Shown piece by piece: positions 32,570 to 41,296 of a stretch of DNA of 64,000 bases. Each line of letters begins with the position of its first letter. The first letter of the stretch is position 1. Both the position numbers and the translations under genes were made by a program. The notes under the pieces were generated by a model. It saw only the letters and a program-made list of their open reading frames with translations, searched no databases and was not told the origin of the DNA. The stretch is from Nocardia pseudovaccinii NBRC 100343 (lineage in GTDB: Bacteria > Actinomycetota > Actinomycetes > Mycobacteriales > Mycobacteriaceae): assembly GCF_001613225.1 (NCBI RefSeq), contig NZ_BDBY01000193.1:1-64000 (forward strand), written 5' to 3'.

Positions 32570-32847
32570 GTGACGATCTACGAATGCAGCCGGTCGATGA
32601 CCAGCAGCGTCACGCCCGACGAATGGGCGTGGCGGGCAGGGCGCGAAGAACCGGCATGGCGATTGAGCTGGGTGCCCGACCAGCTGACCCGCGGGCCGGA
32701 ATGCAATTGCAGGAGATTCTGAGCCACCCGGACCCGGCATCGGACCAGGACGCGCACGCGCGGGCATTGGCCGGTCAACTCGGTATCACCGTGCGGCAGG
32801 CACTGCACACGCTGCACCAACGGATGCTCGACAGGAGGCATTCGTGA
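32570..32847 (+). pseudogene. Small tandem paralogue A, frameshifted
   Basis: GTG 32570 has TGGAGA seven bases upstream. It reads VTIYECSRSMTSSVTPDEW...WRLSWVPDQLTRG in one frame and then stops early (TGA at 32718-32720); a second frame resumes MQLQEILSHPDPASDQDAHA and ends RMLDRRHS at 32847. Compared with paralogues B and C (LLTREQALAGM-LDEI) about ten bases are missing after CTGACCCGC. The stop overlaps the GTG of gene B. Either a recent loss or a sequencing error. Confidence 0.65.
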
Positions 32848-33128
32848 CCATCTACGTAACTCACTGGTCGATGACCAGCGATCTCACCGCGGAGTCGGCC
32901 TACCGGCTGGCGGACAAGTGGGCCAAGTCGTGGCGGCTGAGCTGGCTGCCCGAACGGCTGCTGACGCGGGAACAAGCTTTGGCGGGGATGGATCTCGCGG
33001 AGATCTTCAGCACCCAGGATTTCCGGCACGACTCGACGGTTCACGCACGGGCCTTCTATTGCGCCGGCCAGATCGGAATACCCCTCGAGCTCATCGGGCT
33101 CGCATTGCTACACCGGAGGCACCCATGA
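32844..33128 (+). CDS. Small tandem paralogue B, 94 aa
   Basis: GTG 32844 overlaps the end of gene A (GTGA), and its own stop overlaps the ATG of gene C (ATGA). The sequence opens MTIYVTHWSMTSDLTAESAY and has WRLSWLPERLLTREQALAGMDLAEI. The pattern WxMxSDLTxES...WRLSW-P-LLTREQA is shared by all three. No enzymatic motif, signal peptide or membrane segment. I do not know a named family. Context is the RibA-like/PfkB-like cluster. Confidence 0.75.
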   Translation: MTIYVTHWSMTSDLTAESAYRLADKWAKSWRLSWLPERLLTREQALAGMDLAEIFSTQDFRHDSTVHARAFYCAGQIGIPLELIGLALLHRRHP

Positions 33129-33517
33129 CCGTCGACACCACCGACTGGACCATGATCAGCGATATCACCCCCGAGTCGGCATACCGCCAGACCGGGTCGG
33201 GGGCCGCGGTCTGGCGACTGAGCTGGCTCCCGGATCGGCTGCTGACCCGCGAACAGGCGCTGGCGGGCATGGAACTCGACGAGATCCTCAGCGATCCGGA
33301 CATCGTGCACGATCGGCATGCCCACGCCGACGCGGCCATTCTGGCCGGGCGGGTCGGCATCATCTGGGAGCAGGCGGTGGTCCTGCTGTCGAAGCGGATG
33401 CTGGCTCGACTACGCCAGCGTCCCAACGGAATTCAGGACAACCCAGTGGACCGCGAATCCACCGGGCACTGCTGGATGTCGCTGCACGCCGACAGGGCAC
33501 CGTGGGTGTTCCGATAG
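33125..33517 (+). CDS. Small tandem paralogue C, 130 aa
   Basis: ATG 33125 overlaps the stop of gene B by ATGA, so the three are translationally coupled. It reads MTVDTTDWTMISDITPESAY...WRLSWLPDRLLTREQALAGMELDEIL, about 60 per cent alike by eye to B over the first 60 residues, then has a 35-residue C-terminal extension (RQRPNGIQDNPVDREST). Probably made together with B and, originally, A. Function unknown; a subunit or carrier for the neighbouring enzymes is one guess. Confidence 0.75.
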   Translation: MTVDTTDWTMISDITPESAYRQTGSGAAVWRLSWLPDRLLTREQALAGMELDEILSDPDIVHDRHAHADAAILAGRVGIIWEQAVVLLSKRMLARLRQRPNGIQDNPVDRESTGHCWMSLHADRAPWVFR

Positions 33518-33534
33518 CGTGCGGCGCCGCGAGG

Positions 33535-33565
33535 CATCGGCCGCCGGGAGGGGAGGCGGCCGATG
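33535..33565. terminator. Hairpin between convergent genes
   Basis: Perfect 11-bp stem CATCGGCCGCC/GGCGGCCGATG with a nine-base purine loop, placed right between the small-gene trio and the end of PfkB-like 2. No T-run, as is common in actinomycetes. Confidence 0.6.
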
Positions 33566-34552
33566 TCAGCGCGGCGCGGGATGCCTCGCCACGATCTCAT
33601 CGATCGTGGCGGCAGTCGGCATACCTTCCGGCACCGGCCCCGCCACCGAGGTGGATGCCATCGCGGCAGTTGCCCAGTAATAGTCCGGGCCGCTGGCGGG
33701 ACACTTGGTCAGCAACAGCCGATACGCCAGCGCGGCGCCGAATGCAGCACCACCGCCAGGCGAATCTCCGTGTTGCGCTGCCGGATTCGCTGGCAGGTCG
33801 AGATTCACCGTGTCGGATCGGACGCGGCACGCGAGGTGCTCGACCGCGCAGACACTACGCACACCGTGCGCACGCAACCACGGCGCAACCGACGAATCGA
33901 AATCCGCATCGCGCATGCCGGCCAGGTCACCGAGTTCCCATGGCGCCCCGATCAAATAGTCGATCGTGTCGAGGTGCCGGAGCAGGTCGCCGGGTGCGTC
34001 GACCGGCGGCGCGGCGTGCACGATCAGCACGGGTGCGGGCCGCAGGCTCCGGACGGCGGCCAGTACCCGCTCGATCACCGAGATCGGCTGCTCGAACGTC
34101 AGCAACACCGCATGCGCGTCGGCGAGCGCATCTCTGATGTGCTCCACATCGGGCACGATGCGATCGTCGCGGCAACCGACCGCGGTGGCCACGCCCGCGC
34201 CGGTGACGATGACCGCGGTCACCGCGGTCATCACGCCGCGCACGATGCGCACCTGTCCGGTGTCCACCTGTTCCGCCCGCAGATAGGCGAGAACCCGCCT
34301 ACCCGCGTCGTCGTCGCCGATCGCCGAAATCAGTCGCGCCCGCAGCCCGAGTCGTGCGGCCGCGACGGCGCGGTTGAGTCCTTTGCCGCCGGGATGTTCC
34401 ACGAAACTGCCGCGTGCGGGCGGCCCGGCGGCCGGAACATGATCGACGCGATAGATGTGATCGTTGACTGCGCCTCCGACCACCGTGACCACGCCGCGAG
34501 GAGCCTGCGAACGCGCTGGTTCGGCATCCGTTCCCGGGTCGTGCGGGACCAT
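33566..34552 (-). CDS. PfkB-fold protein, catalytic Asp missing (PfkB-like 2)
   Basis: 328 aa from ATG 34552 (GAGGGG seven bases upstream). It aligns with residues 175 to the end of PfkB-like 1: RGVVTVVGGAVNDHIYRVD, HPGGKGLNRAVAAARLGL, LLTFEQPISVIERVLAAVR. It lacks the N-terminal domain. Signature 2 reads GDSPGGGAAF (about 261-270), again without the catalytic Asp of GAGD. The pair of proteins thus share the same loss, arguing for a conserved non-kinase or altered function. It closes the cluster next to pyrD. Confidence 0.82.
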   Translation of the reverse strand: MVPHDPGTDAEPARSQAPRGVVTVVGGAVNDHIYRVDHVPAAGPPARGSFVEHPGGKGLNRAVAAARLGLRARLISAIGDDDAGRRVLAYLRAEQVDTGQVRIVRGVMTAVTAVIVTGAGVATAVGCRDDRIVPDVEHIRDALADAHAVLLTFEQPISVIERVLAAVRSLRPAPVLIVHAAPPVDAPGDLLRHLDTIDYLIGAPWELGDLAGMRDADFDSSVAPWLRAHGVRSVCAVEHLACRVRSDTVNLDLPANPAAQHGDSPGGGAAFGAALAYRLLLTKCPASGPDYYWATAAMASTSVAGPVPEGMPTAATIDEIVARHPAPR

Positions 34553-34672
34553 GCGCCGCCCCCTCTGGGTGCTGCATTCGATATGTCTTGCCGCACACCA
34601 GCTTAGGCCGCGCACGCGCGAAATGGCATGTCCCGCAACAATACATCGGCCGCACGAAACGACCGGTCGGGA

Positions 34673-35749
34673 TCAGGTACGTGCGACGTGATCCGCGCCG
34701 ACTGCCTCGGCGATGCAGTGGTAACCGGCCTCGCGCAGTCGCTGGGCGATACCGCGGTGGATGTGGCGCATCCAGAACGGTCCGCCGTAGATGAAACCGG
34801 TGTAGCCCTGCAGCAGGGTGGCGCCGGCGAGGATGCGCTCCCAGGCCTGGTCGGCGGTTTCGATGCCGCCGACCGAGATCAGCACCAGACGGTCGCCGAC
34901 GCGGCGGTAGAGCCGGCGCAGCACTTCCAGGGAACGCTCGGCGACCGGGGGCCCGGACAGGCCACCCGCGCCCATGGCCGCGACCTCGGCGGCATCGGTG
35001 CGCAGACCATCGCGGCGGATGGTGGTGTTGGTGGCGACGATCCCGGCCAGGCCGAGTTCCACCGCGAGATCGGCGACGGCGTCGACATCGTCGTCGGACA
35101 GGTCGGGGGCGATTTTCACCAGCACCGGGACCTCGACGCTGTCGAGGACGGCCTGCAGGACCGGGCGCAGGGATTCGACGGCCTGCAGATCCCGCAGGCC
35201 TGGGGTGTTGGGCGAGCTGACATTGACGACGACGAAGTCGGCCCGCGGCCCGAGCAGCGACGCGCTCACCGCATAGTCGGCCGCGGCGTCGGCGGGTTCG
35301 ACGATTTTCGTTTTACCGATATTCGCGCCGATCGGCACCCCGCCGCGGCGGTTGCGCAGATGTTCGGCCGCGGCGGCCGCGCCGTGGTTGTTGAAACCCA
35401 TCCGGTTGATCAGACCGTGGTCGGCGGGCAGCCGGAACAGCCGCGGCGCGGGATTGCCGGGCTGGGCCTGCGCGGTGACGGTGCCGATTTCGGCGAATCC
35501 GAACCCCAATGGCGCCCAGGCATTCACACCGTCGGCGTTCTTGTCGAATCCGGCGGCCAGCCCGAGCGGCGCCGGGAAGTCGATGCCGAAGGCATGGTTG
35601 CGCAGGATCGGATCGTCGCTGGTCAGCACTCTGGTCATCACCCAGCGCGACGGCGCGAACCGGGCGGCCAGCCGCATGACCGTGAACGCCAGATGGTGGA
35701 TGCGTTCCGGCGGCAGCAGGAACATCAGGCGCAGCAGCAGTGAATACAT
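34673..35749 (-). CDS. pyrD: Dihydroorotate dehydrogenase (quinone), class 2
   Basis: 358 aa. An N-terminal amphipathic membrane-association region (MYSLLLRLMFLLPPERIHHL) marks the quinone-dependent class. FMN and substrate motifs: GLAAGFDKNADGV, GFAEIGTVTAQAQPGNP, NRMGFNN, NVSSPNTPGLRDLQ (active-site Ser), KIAPDLSDDD, SVGGIETADQAWERI and YTGFIYGGP. It oxidises dihydroorotate in pyrimidine synthesis at the membrane. Syntenic with Rv2139. Confidence 0.97.
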   Translation of the reverse strand: MYSLLLRLMFLLPPERIHHLAFTVMRLAARFAPSRWVMTRVLTSDDPILRNHAFGIDFPAPLGLAAGFDKNADGVNAWAPLGFGFAEIGTVTAQAQPGNPAPRLFRLPADHGLINRMGFNNHGAAAAAEHLRNRRGGVPIGANIGKTKIVEPADAAADYAVSASLLGPRADFVVVNVSSPNTPGLRDLQAVESLRPVLQAVLDSVEVPVLVKIAPDLSDDDVDAVADLAVELGLAGIVATNTTIRRDGLRTDAAEVAAMGAGGLSGPPVAERSLEVLRRLYRRVGDRLVLISVGGIETADQAWERILAGATLLQGYTGFIYGGPFWMRHIHRGIAQRLREAGYHCIAEAVGADHVART

Positions 35750-35753
35750 GGCC

Positions 35754-35999
35754 TCACATTCCCGGTTCGGGCTGGGGTAGTAGTGCGGTTTTTCGGCGCC
35801 GCAGCAGCACCCGCCTGCTGCCGTCGGTGTAGGCGCGCACCCGCGACAGTTCCCAGCCGCCGAATTCGGCTTGGATGGCCAGCCGCATCGACGCCGTCAC
35901 CCGGGTCACCTCCGGTGGGAGCCGCAGCGGCACATATTCGTAGTCGTCACTGGTGGTTTCCCAGCTCGCCGGTAGCGCTGCGCGTGATTGTGGCGCCAT
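35754..35999 (-). CDS. DUF5703 family protein
   Basis: 81 aa from ATG 35999, whose A is shared with the TGA of the lipoprotein gene (TGATG), so the two are coupled; GTG 36002 is an alternative. YEYVPLRLPPEVTRVTASMR and GGWELSRVRAYTDGSRRV are typical of DUF5703. It sits between lppL and pyrD as the corresponding small gene does in mycobacteria. Function unknown. Confidence 0.85.
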   Translation of the reverse strand: MAPQSRAALPASWETTSDDYEYVPLRLPPEVTRVTASMRLAIQAEFGGWELSRVRAYTDGSRRVLLRRRKTALLPQPEPGM

Positions 36000-37057
36000 C
36001 ACTGCCCTTTCTTCCGCTCGTCCGCGCGGATCCGTTGCAGACCGTCTCCGGTCGCGGAACCGACGAACAGGTCACCGGTGCGCTCGTCGATGGTCACCGA
36101 GTTCGGCTGTCGAACCGTCGGATAACGGCCCACCTCTTTCGGTATACCCGTCGACAGGTCGAATCCGACGACTTCGTTGCTCTGGGTACACGTCACCCAC
36201 ACGGTGTCGGACCGCTGATCGTAGGCAAGCGCGTAAGGCGACGATCTTACCGGGAATCGCTGCCGCAGCACGAGCGGTCCGGCAGTGTAGACCAGCAGTT
36301 CGTCGCCCGCAGTGTCGGTGACGATGATCCGGCCGAACGGGTCGGTGATCAGATTGGTCGCGCCGTCACCCGCGCGCAGTGCCAGGCCGAGGCGGTCTTT
36401 GCCGAGGTCGAGCTGGGTGAGCGAGGTCTGGCGGCGGTCCAGGACCGAGACATGGTCGCCGGTGATGGCCAGTGCGTCGGCAGCGGCCAGGCCGGAGATG
36501 GTTTCGGCGACTTTGCCGTCGGGGGACAGTTCGCGCACCTTGCCGTCCGCGGTGCCGACGAACATCGTGCCGTCGTCGCGATAGCGCACCGATCTGGCAT
36601 CGCCGTCCACGGGAACCTCGGTGGTGACGCCGGAGGTGATGTCGACGCGCATGATCCGGTGGTCGCCGGGAATCAGCAATTCGCCGGGCTTGCCCTGCGC
36701 CAAGCCGACACCATGGGCGGGCAGCAGCAGGGTGCGCATCCGCACGTCCGGGGCGCCGGTGGGATCGACACGGGTGAACGTTGCGGGGTCGACGACGAAC
36801 AACATCGTGCTGGTGTCGTGGCTGGCTTCGAGCGCAACCAGTTGTCCGGTGCCCGCCTCGGCGAACAGTCCGCCGACCGGGTTGTCGAGCCTCCACACAT
36901 CCCCGGCGGGTTGCGCGCGCTGCTCGGGGGCGACCGCCGCGGTGGCCGCCGGTCGGGTCTCGAGCTTGTCGCTATCGGAATCGGAGGAGCATCCGGCGAT
37001 CAGCGCCAGCACCACCACACCAGCGAGCGCTGCGGGCAGCGAACCATGTGGGCGCAT
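35999..37057 (-). CDS. Beta-propeller lipoprotein (LppL-like)
   Basis: 352 aa from ATG 37057. Signal peptide with lipobox LIAGC at about residues 19-23, so it is exported and lipidated. The rest is a series of blades with repeats such as GEIALPGDHRI-like and DRVWVTCTQSNEVVGFDLSTG, ending RTGDLFVGSATGDGLQRI: a six- or seven-bladed propeller. Size, lipobox and position beside pyrD match Rv2138 (LppL). Role is unknown, presumably ligand or envelope binding. Confidence 0.85.
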   Translation of the reverse strand: MRPHGSLPAALAGVVVLALIAGCSSDSDSDKLETRPAATAAVAPEQRAQPAGDVWRLDNPVGGLFAEAGTGQLVALEASHDTSTMLFVVDPATFTRVDPTGAPDVRMRTLLLPAHGVGLAQGKPGELLIPGDHRIMRVDITSGVTTEVPVDGDARSVRYRDDGTMFVGTADGKVRELSPDGKVAETISGLAAADALAITGDHVSVLDRRQTSLTQLDLGKDRLGLALRAGDGATNLITDPFGRIIVTDTAGDELLVYTAGPLVLRQRFPVRSSPYALAYDQRSDTVWVTCTQSNEVVGFDLSTGIPKEVGRYPTVRQPNSVTIDERTGDLFVGSATGDGLQRIRADERKKGQ

Positions 37058-37211
37058 CCACCGAACTCCTTACTACGACGAATCATCCGCTACCGCACCA
37101 TCTGACCATGATGGTGCACGTGACCGGCCTACCGGGGTCGTCGCTGACGCAGAATGTCGGCGATGGGGGTTACGGTTGACTCGAAACAATGTCCAATTCA
37201 GGGAGATCCGG

Positions 37212-37568
37212 TTGAAAGCCGACCATCCATCGGGATTTGCCATCGATGACATAACCGTTGGTCCGTTTGCTCACGGATTCGGCACCACGGCCGACGGCAG
37301 GCCCTACGCCTTCCGCACCGTGCGCTCCACCGTGGTGCTGGAGATCTACCGCGCCGACCTCGACAGCGATGTACCGGGACCGGAGGATGTGGTCGCCGTC
37401 GCGCACGCCCGCGCCACCGATATCGACCTCGACGACGAACGCAGTGTCGTGGCGCTGGTGCGCGACATGATTCCGGACGCGGAACCGGTCGAGGCGGTCC
37501 CGGATCGGGACATGACAACCGTGCGGGCCCTGCTGGGCCGGATCAGTTCAGTCATAGATGGTATGTAG
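37212..37568 (+). CDS. Hypothetical protein, 118 aa
   Basis: I start at TTG 37212 because GGGAGA lies six bases upstream; the open frame continues farther without a signal. The sequence HPSGFAIDDITVGPFAHGFG and STVVLEIYRADLDSDVP is beta-rich and acidic, with no signal peptide. Its stop abuts the ATG of the lipoprotein gene, so it heads an operon with that gene and mmpL. No family recognised. Confidence 0.6.
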   Translation: MKADHPSGFAIDDITVGPFAHGFGTTADGRPYAFRTVRSTVVLEIYRADLDSDVPGPEDVVAVAHARATDIDLDDERSVVALVRDMIPDAEPVEAVPDRDMTTVRALLGRISSVIDGM

Positions 37569-38102
37569 ATGGTGATGCCAACCACACGATTCGCCCGTTC
37601 CGCGCTGACCGCGGCCGCCCTCGTCGCGGTGGCCGCGGCGTGCAGCACCGGACCGGACGAGGCCTCGGTCGATGCCGCGCGTTCCTCGGCCAATGCCTCG
37701 CTGTCGTCCTCGATCGCTGTGTCCTCTAGCGCGGCGCACCGGCCGCTGCCGACGGCCGCCGAATTGGACGCGCAGATCAAACGCGCCCTGGATCCGGCGC
37801 TGCCCGACTCCGAGCGCACCGACCTCATCGAGGACGGCGAGGCCTTCCGCGACGCCATCCCGGATATGTACCGGGCACTGCGGGACAATCCACGCGCTAT
37901 CTACGGCGTCACCGACCCGGTCTTCGACAACCGCGACGGCACGTTGACCGCGACCATGCGGCTGGACAAGGACGGCAGCGGCACCGCGGTCCGCACCACC
38001 GTCGTGCATTTCGTGCTGCTCGACGGCAAGTGGAAGATTTCGCGCACCGATCTGTGCGGCATTCTGCGCTCTGCCGACTACCGCACCGCGGCCTGCGGCT
38101 AG
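37569..38102 (+). CDS. Mtb12-like lipoprotein
   Basis: 177 aa from ATG 37569. Signal peptide with lipobox VAAAC at about residues 21-25. The mature part PLPTAAELDAQIKRALDPAL...DGKWKISRTDLCGIL has the shape of the low-molecular-weight antigen MTB12 (CFP-2) C-terminal domain. The gene runs directly into mmpL (TAG immediately before ATG), suggesting a partner of the transporter on the outer face of the membrane. Confidence 0.7.
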   Translation: MVMPTTRFARSALTAAALVAVAAACSTGPDEASVDAARSSANASLSSSIAVSSSAAHRPLPTAAELDAQIKRALDPALPDSERTDLIEDGEAFRDAIPDMYRALRDNPRAIYGVTDPVFDNRDGTLTATMRLDKDGSGTAVRTTVVHFVLLDGKWKISRTDLCGILRSADYRTAACG

Positions 38103-40196
38103 ATGATCGAATCCGGCTCGCTGCGGTGGGGACGTCTCATCCACCGCCACCGTTATCTGGTGTTGGGTACAGCCATTGTCGTGGTGCTGCTCTCGGGCTG
38201 GTACGGCCGGGATCTGGCGGGTCGGCTGACCCAGGAGGGCTGGTTCGACGAGAGCAGTGAATCGGTGGCAGCCGCCAAGATCGCCGATGCCACCTTCGGT
38301 CGCGATACCGACAGCGACATCATCCTGCTGTACACCGCGCCCGCCGGTATGACCGTCGACGACCCGACAGTGCGTGCGGCAGTGACGAATTCACTGAAGC
38401 AACTGCTGGCCCATCACCCCGACCGGGTCCTGAAGATCGACAGCTACTGGGACAGCCCCTTCGCCGCGCAGGCCACCGACGCCTCGCACACCCACGCCTT
38501 CGCCAGCGTCGGATTGCGCGGGGAAGGCACCGCGACGGTCGAGAACTACACCGCGATCAAGGGCGAGCTGGGCGCTGGGCGCGCGGGCGGTGGACCCGGC
38601 GGCACTACGGTGCAGTTGGCCGGGCTGCAGCCGATTGTCGAAGGCATCAATCAAGGCATGCAGGACGACATTCGCCGGGCCGAGATCATCGCGCTGCCGA
38701 TCGTGGCGATCCTGTTGTATTTCGTTTTCGGCGGGGTCGTCGGGGCTTTGCTGCCGGTGCTGATCGGCGGGATGACCGTGCTCGGCACCCAGGGCACCAT
38801 CCGAATACTCACCGATCACATCGACGTGAATGTCTTCGCCAGTGCGGTGGTCACCTTGGTGAGTCTGGGGTTGGCGATCGACTACGGGCTTTTCACGGTG
38901 ACCCGGTTCCGGGAGGAGCTGGCCGCCGGGCACAGTGTGGAGGACGCGACGGCGCGCACCGTCGCCACGGCCGGGCGCACCGTACTGTTCTCGGCCGCGA
39001 TCATCGCGATCAGCTTGGCGGCGTTGTTCATCTTCCCGAACGGGGTGTTGCGGTCGGTGCCCTATGGCGGCATCAGTTCGGTGCTGCTCGCCGCGGTGCT
39101 GTCGGTGACGGCGCTGCCCGCGGTGCTGAGCATTGTCGGGCGGCGGATCGACCTGTGGGGTTGGCATCGGTTCTCACGCACCAAAACCGAGGCGCAGATC
39201 GACGCCGGATTCTTCTCGCGGTTGGCGACGCGGGCGATGCGGCGGCCGTGGACGGTGGTGGTGCCGATCGTGCTCGGGCTGCTGGCACTGATCGTTCCGA
39301 TTCGCAATATCGAGTTCGGCGGTATCAGTGAACAGTATCTGTCCGCGGACAATCCGGCGCGCGTCGCGCAGGAACGGTTCGACGAGTTGTTCCCGAGTTT
39401 TCGCACCGAGCCGATCAAGCTGGTGGTGGTGGGCGCGAATCCGCAGCAGCTCGGCGATATCCGCTACGAAGCCAGCCGGATTCACGGTCTAACCGGTCGT
39501 TTCGAGCCGAGCGCGCCGACCAAGGACGGGATCAATGTGCTCAACGCCGGTCTCACCGACAAGCGCGATGCGGACGCGGTGATCGACGCGCTGCGGGCGA
39601 TTCCGGAACCTTCCGGGGTGGACATCATGGTGACCGGGGTGCCCGCCCTCGAGCGCGACAGCATCAATGGTTTGCTGGTCCGACTTCCGTTGCTGGTCGG
39701 TCTTCTGGCGGCCGCGGCGTTGGTGATGCTGTATCTGGCATTTCGTTCGATTGTGTTGGCGCTCAAGGCCGTTTTGATGAGCGCATTGAGTCTGGCCTCC
39801 ACACTGGGCGTGCTCACCTGGGTGTTCGTCGAGGGGCACGGGGCCGGGATCTTCGACTTCACGCCGGGGCCGCTGATGTTCGCGGTGCTGGCGCTGATCG
39901 TGACGGTGGTGTTCGGGCTGTCCACCGACTACGAGGTGTTCCTGCTGTCGCGGATAGCGGAGGCGCGCGCGGACGGCGCGCCGCCGCCGGAAGCCATCCG
40001 TTCCGGCATCGCCCACACCGGCGGTGTAATCACTTCTGCCGCAGCGATTCTCATCGTGGTTACCGGCGCGTTCGGCTTCTCCGATCTGGTGTTGATGAAG
40101 TACATCGCCTACGGCATGATCGCGGCGCTGGTCCTGGACGCGTCGGTGGTCCGCATGCTGTTGACACCCGCGGTGCTGAAGCTGATCTGGCGTTGA
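38103..40196 (+). CDS. MmpL/RND family transporter
   Basis: 697 aa. Two MMPL repeats, each an extracytoplasmic loop and a block of helices. The proton-relay Asp-Tyr pairs are LGLAIDYGLFTVTRFREEL (about 256-274) and FGLSTDYEVFLLSRIAEA (second half). Length of about 700 fits the smaller MmpL-like RND group that exports lipids or small molecules. Adjacent Mtb12-like lipoprotein and 118-aa protein form the operon. The cargo cannot be told from sequence. Confidence 0.92.
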   Translation: MIESGSLRWGRLIHRHRYLVLGTAIVVVLLSGWYGRDLAGRLTQEGWFDESSESVAAAKIADATFGRDTDSDIILLYTAPAGMTVDDPTVRAAVTNSLKQLLAHHPDRVLKIDSYWDSPFAAQATDASHTHAFASVGLRGEGTATVENYTAIKGELGAGRAGGGPGGTTVQLAGLQPIVEGINQGMQDDIRRAEIIALPIVAILLYFVFGGVVGALLPVLIGGMTVLGTQGTIRILTDHIDVNVFASAVVTLVSLGLAIDYGLFTVTRFREELAAGHSVEDATARTVATAGRTVLFSAAIIAISLAALFIFPNGVLRSVPYGGISSVLLAAVLSVTALPAVLSIVGRRIDLWGWHRFSRTKTEAQIDAGFFSRLATRAMRRPWTVVVPIVLGLLALIVPIRNIEFGGISEQYLSADNPARVAQERFDELFPSFRTEPIKLVVVGANPQQLGDIRYEASRIHGLTGRFEPSAPTKDGINVLNAGLTDKRDADAVIDALRAIPEPSGVDIMVTGVPALERDSINGLLVRLPLLVGLLAAAALVMLYLAFRSIVLALKAVLMSALSLASTLGVLTWVFVEGHGAGIFDFTPGPLMFAVLALIVTVVFGLSTDYEVFLLSRIAEARADGAPPPEAIRSGIAHTGGVITSAAAILIVVTGAFGFSDLVLMKYIAYGMIAALVLDASVVRMLLTPAVLKLIWR

Positions 40197-40290
40197 GCGC
40201 TCGGCGGGCGAGAGGACCGAGAACGACTGTGCTCGAGGGCGCGAATCTGGCCTTGATGTTTCCTGCTGCGACCCGCAGACAGCAACCGGG

Positions 40291-41145
40291 TCAGCGACGG
40301 ACGGGGAGAACCAATTGGGCGCCGGTTATCGGGTGGTCGAGGACTTCGACGGGGTGTTGGTAGACCCGGGTGAGCAGTTCGGTGGTGAGGACTTTGCGGG
40401 GTGGGCCGTCAGCGGCTATGCGGCCGGATTCCAGGACCGCGACCCGGTCGGCGTAGGCGGCGGCGATACCGAGGTCGTGCAGGACGACGACAACGGCGGC
40501 GCCCGCGGCGGCTCGGGCGGTGGCCAGGCGCAGCACCGCTTCCTGGTGGCCGAGGTCGAGGGCGGCGGTGGGTTCGTCCAGTAGCAGTGTCCCGGTGTCC
40601 TGGGCCAGCACTCGGGCCAAGGCGACGCGGGCGCGTTCACCACCGGAGAGCGTCGGAAACGCCCGGGCGGCAAGGTGTTCCACGTCGGCGGCGGTCATGG
40701 CGGCGGCGATCCGTTCGTCATCGAGGTCGCGCCGCTCGGTACGCACCCACGGCGCACGACCCATGGCGACGACCTCACGAGCGGTGAACGGGAATCCGAC
40801 GGTGTGACTCTGCGGCAATACCGCCCGGCGCCGCGCCATATCCAAATGCGACCAGTGGCCCAGTGCGCGCCCATCGAGTTCGATCGTGCCCTCACTCGGC
40901 TCCAACTCACCCGCGAGCGCCGCCAACAGTGTCGACTTGCCCGCCCCGTTCGGCCCCACCAACGCCACGATCTCGCCCGTGACAACGTCGAAGTCGACGG
41001 CTTCGAGAACCCGGCGCGGATGGGCCCTCCAAGCACCCCGCCTGTCGATGCTCACTCCGCGGGCCCGAAGCGTCACCGCACCCCGCTGCGGCGGCACCGG
41101 CAACTCATGCGTTCGTGCGAACACCGAACTCAATCCCTCCAGCAC
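40291..41145 (-). CDS. hmuV: Haem ABC transporter ATP-binding protein
   Basis: 284 aa from GTG 41145, seven to eight bases after GGAGGTG. Walker A GPNGAGKST, Q-loop LPQSHTVGFPF, signature LSGGERARVALARVLA, Walker B GTLLLDEPTAALD and switch HDLG. AREVVAMGRAPW is typical of iron/haem importers (HmuV/BhuV). It energises the HmuU permease encoded upstream. A 150-base gap separates it from hmuU, unlike the usual overlap. Confidence 0.92.
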   Translation of the reverse strand: MLEGLSSVFARTHELPVPPQRGAVTLRARGVSIDRRGAWRAHPRRVLEAVDFDVVTGEIVALVGPNGAGKSTLLAALAGELEPSEGTIELDGRALGHWSHLDMARRRAVLPQSHTVGFPFTAREVVAMGRAPWVRTERRDLDDERIAAAMTAADVEHLAARAFPTLSGGERARVALARVLAQDTGTLLLDEPTAALDLGHQEAVLRLATARAAAGAAVVVVLHDLGIAAAYADRVAVLESGRIAADGPPRKVLTTELLTRVYQHPVEVLDHPITGAQLVLPVRR

Positions 41146-41296
41146 CCCGCTCACACCTCCGCCCCACCCACATCTGTTGCCGGTGCACGCAAGTGGTGAT
41201 GATCCGGGGAAAAAGTGCGAATGCTTCGGGGCAAGGGAGCGCGACGACACACACGGACAGCCCGTGGATCGGTTGCGCCCCAGGATGTTTCGTGAA

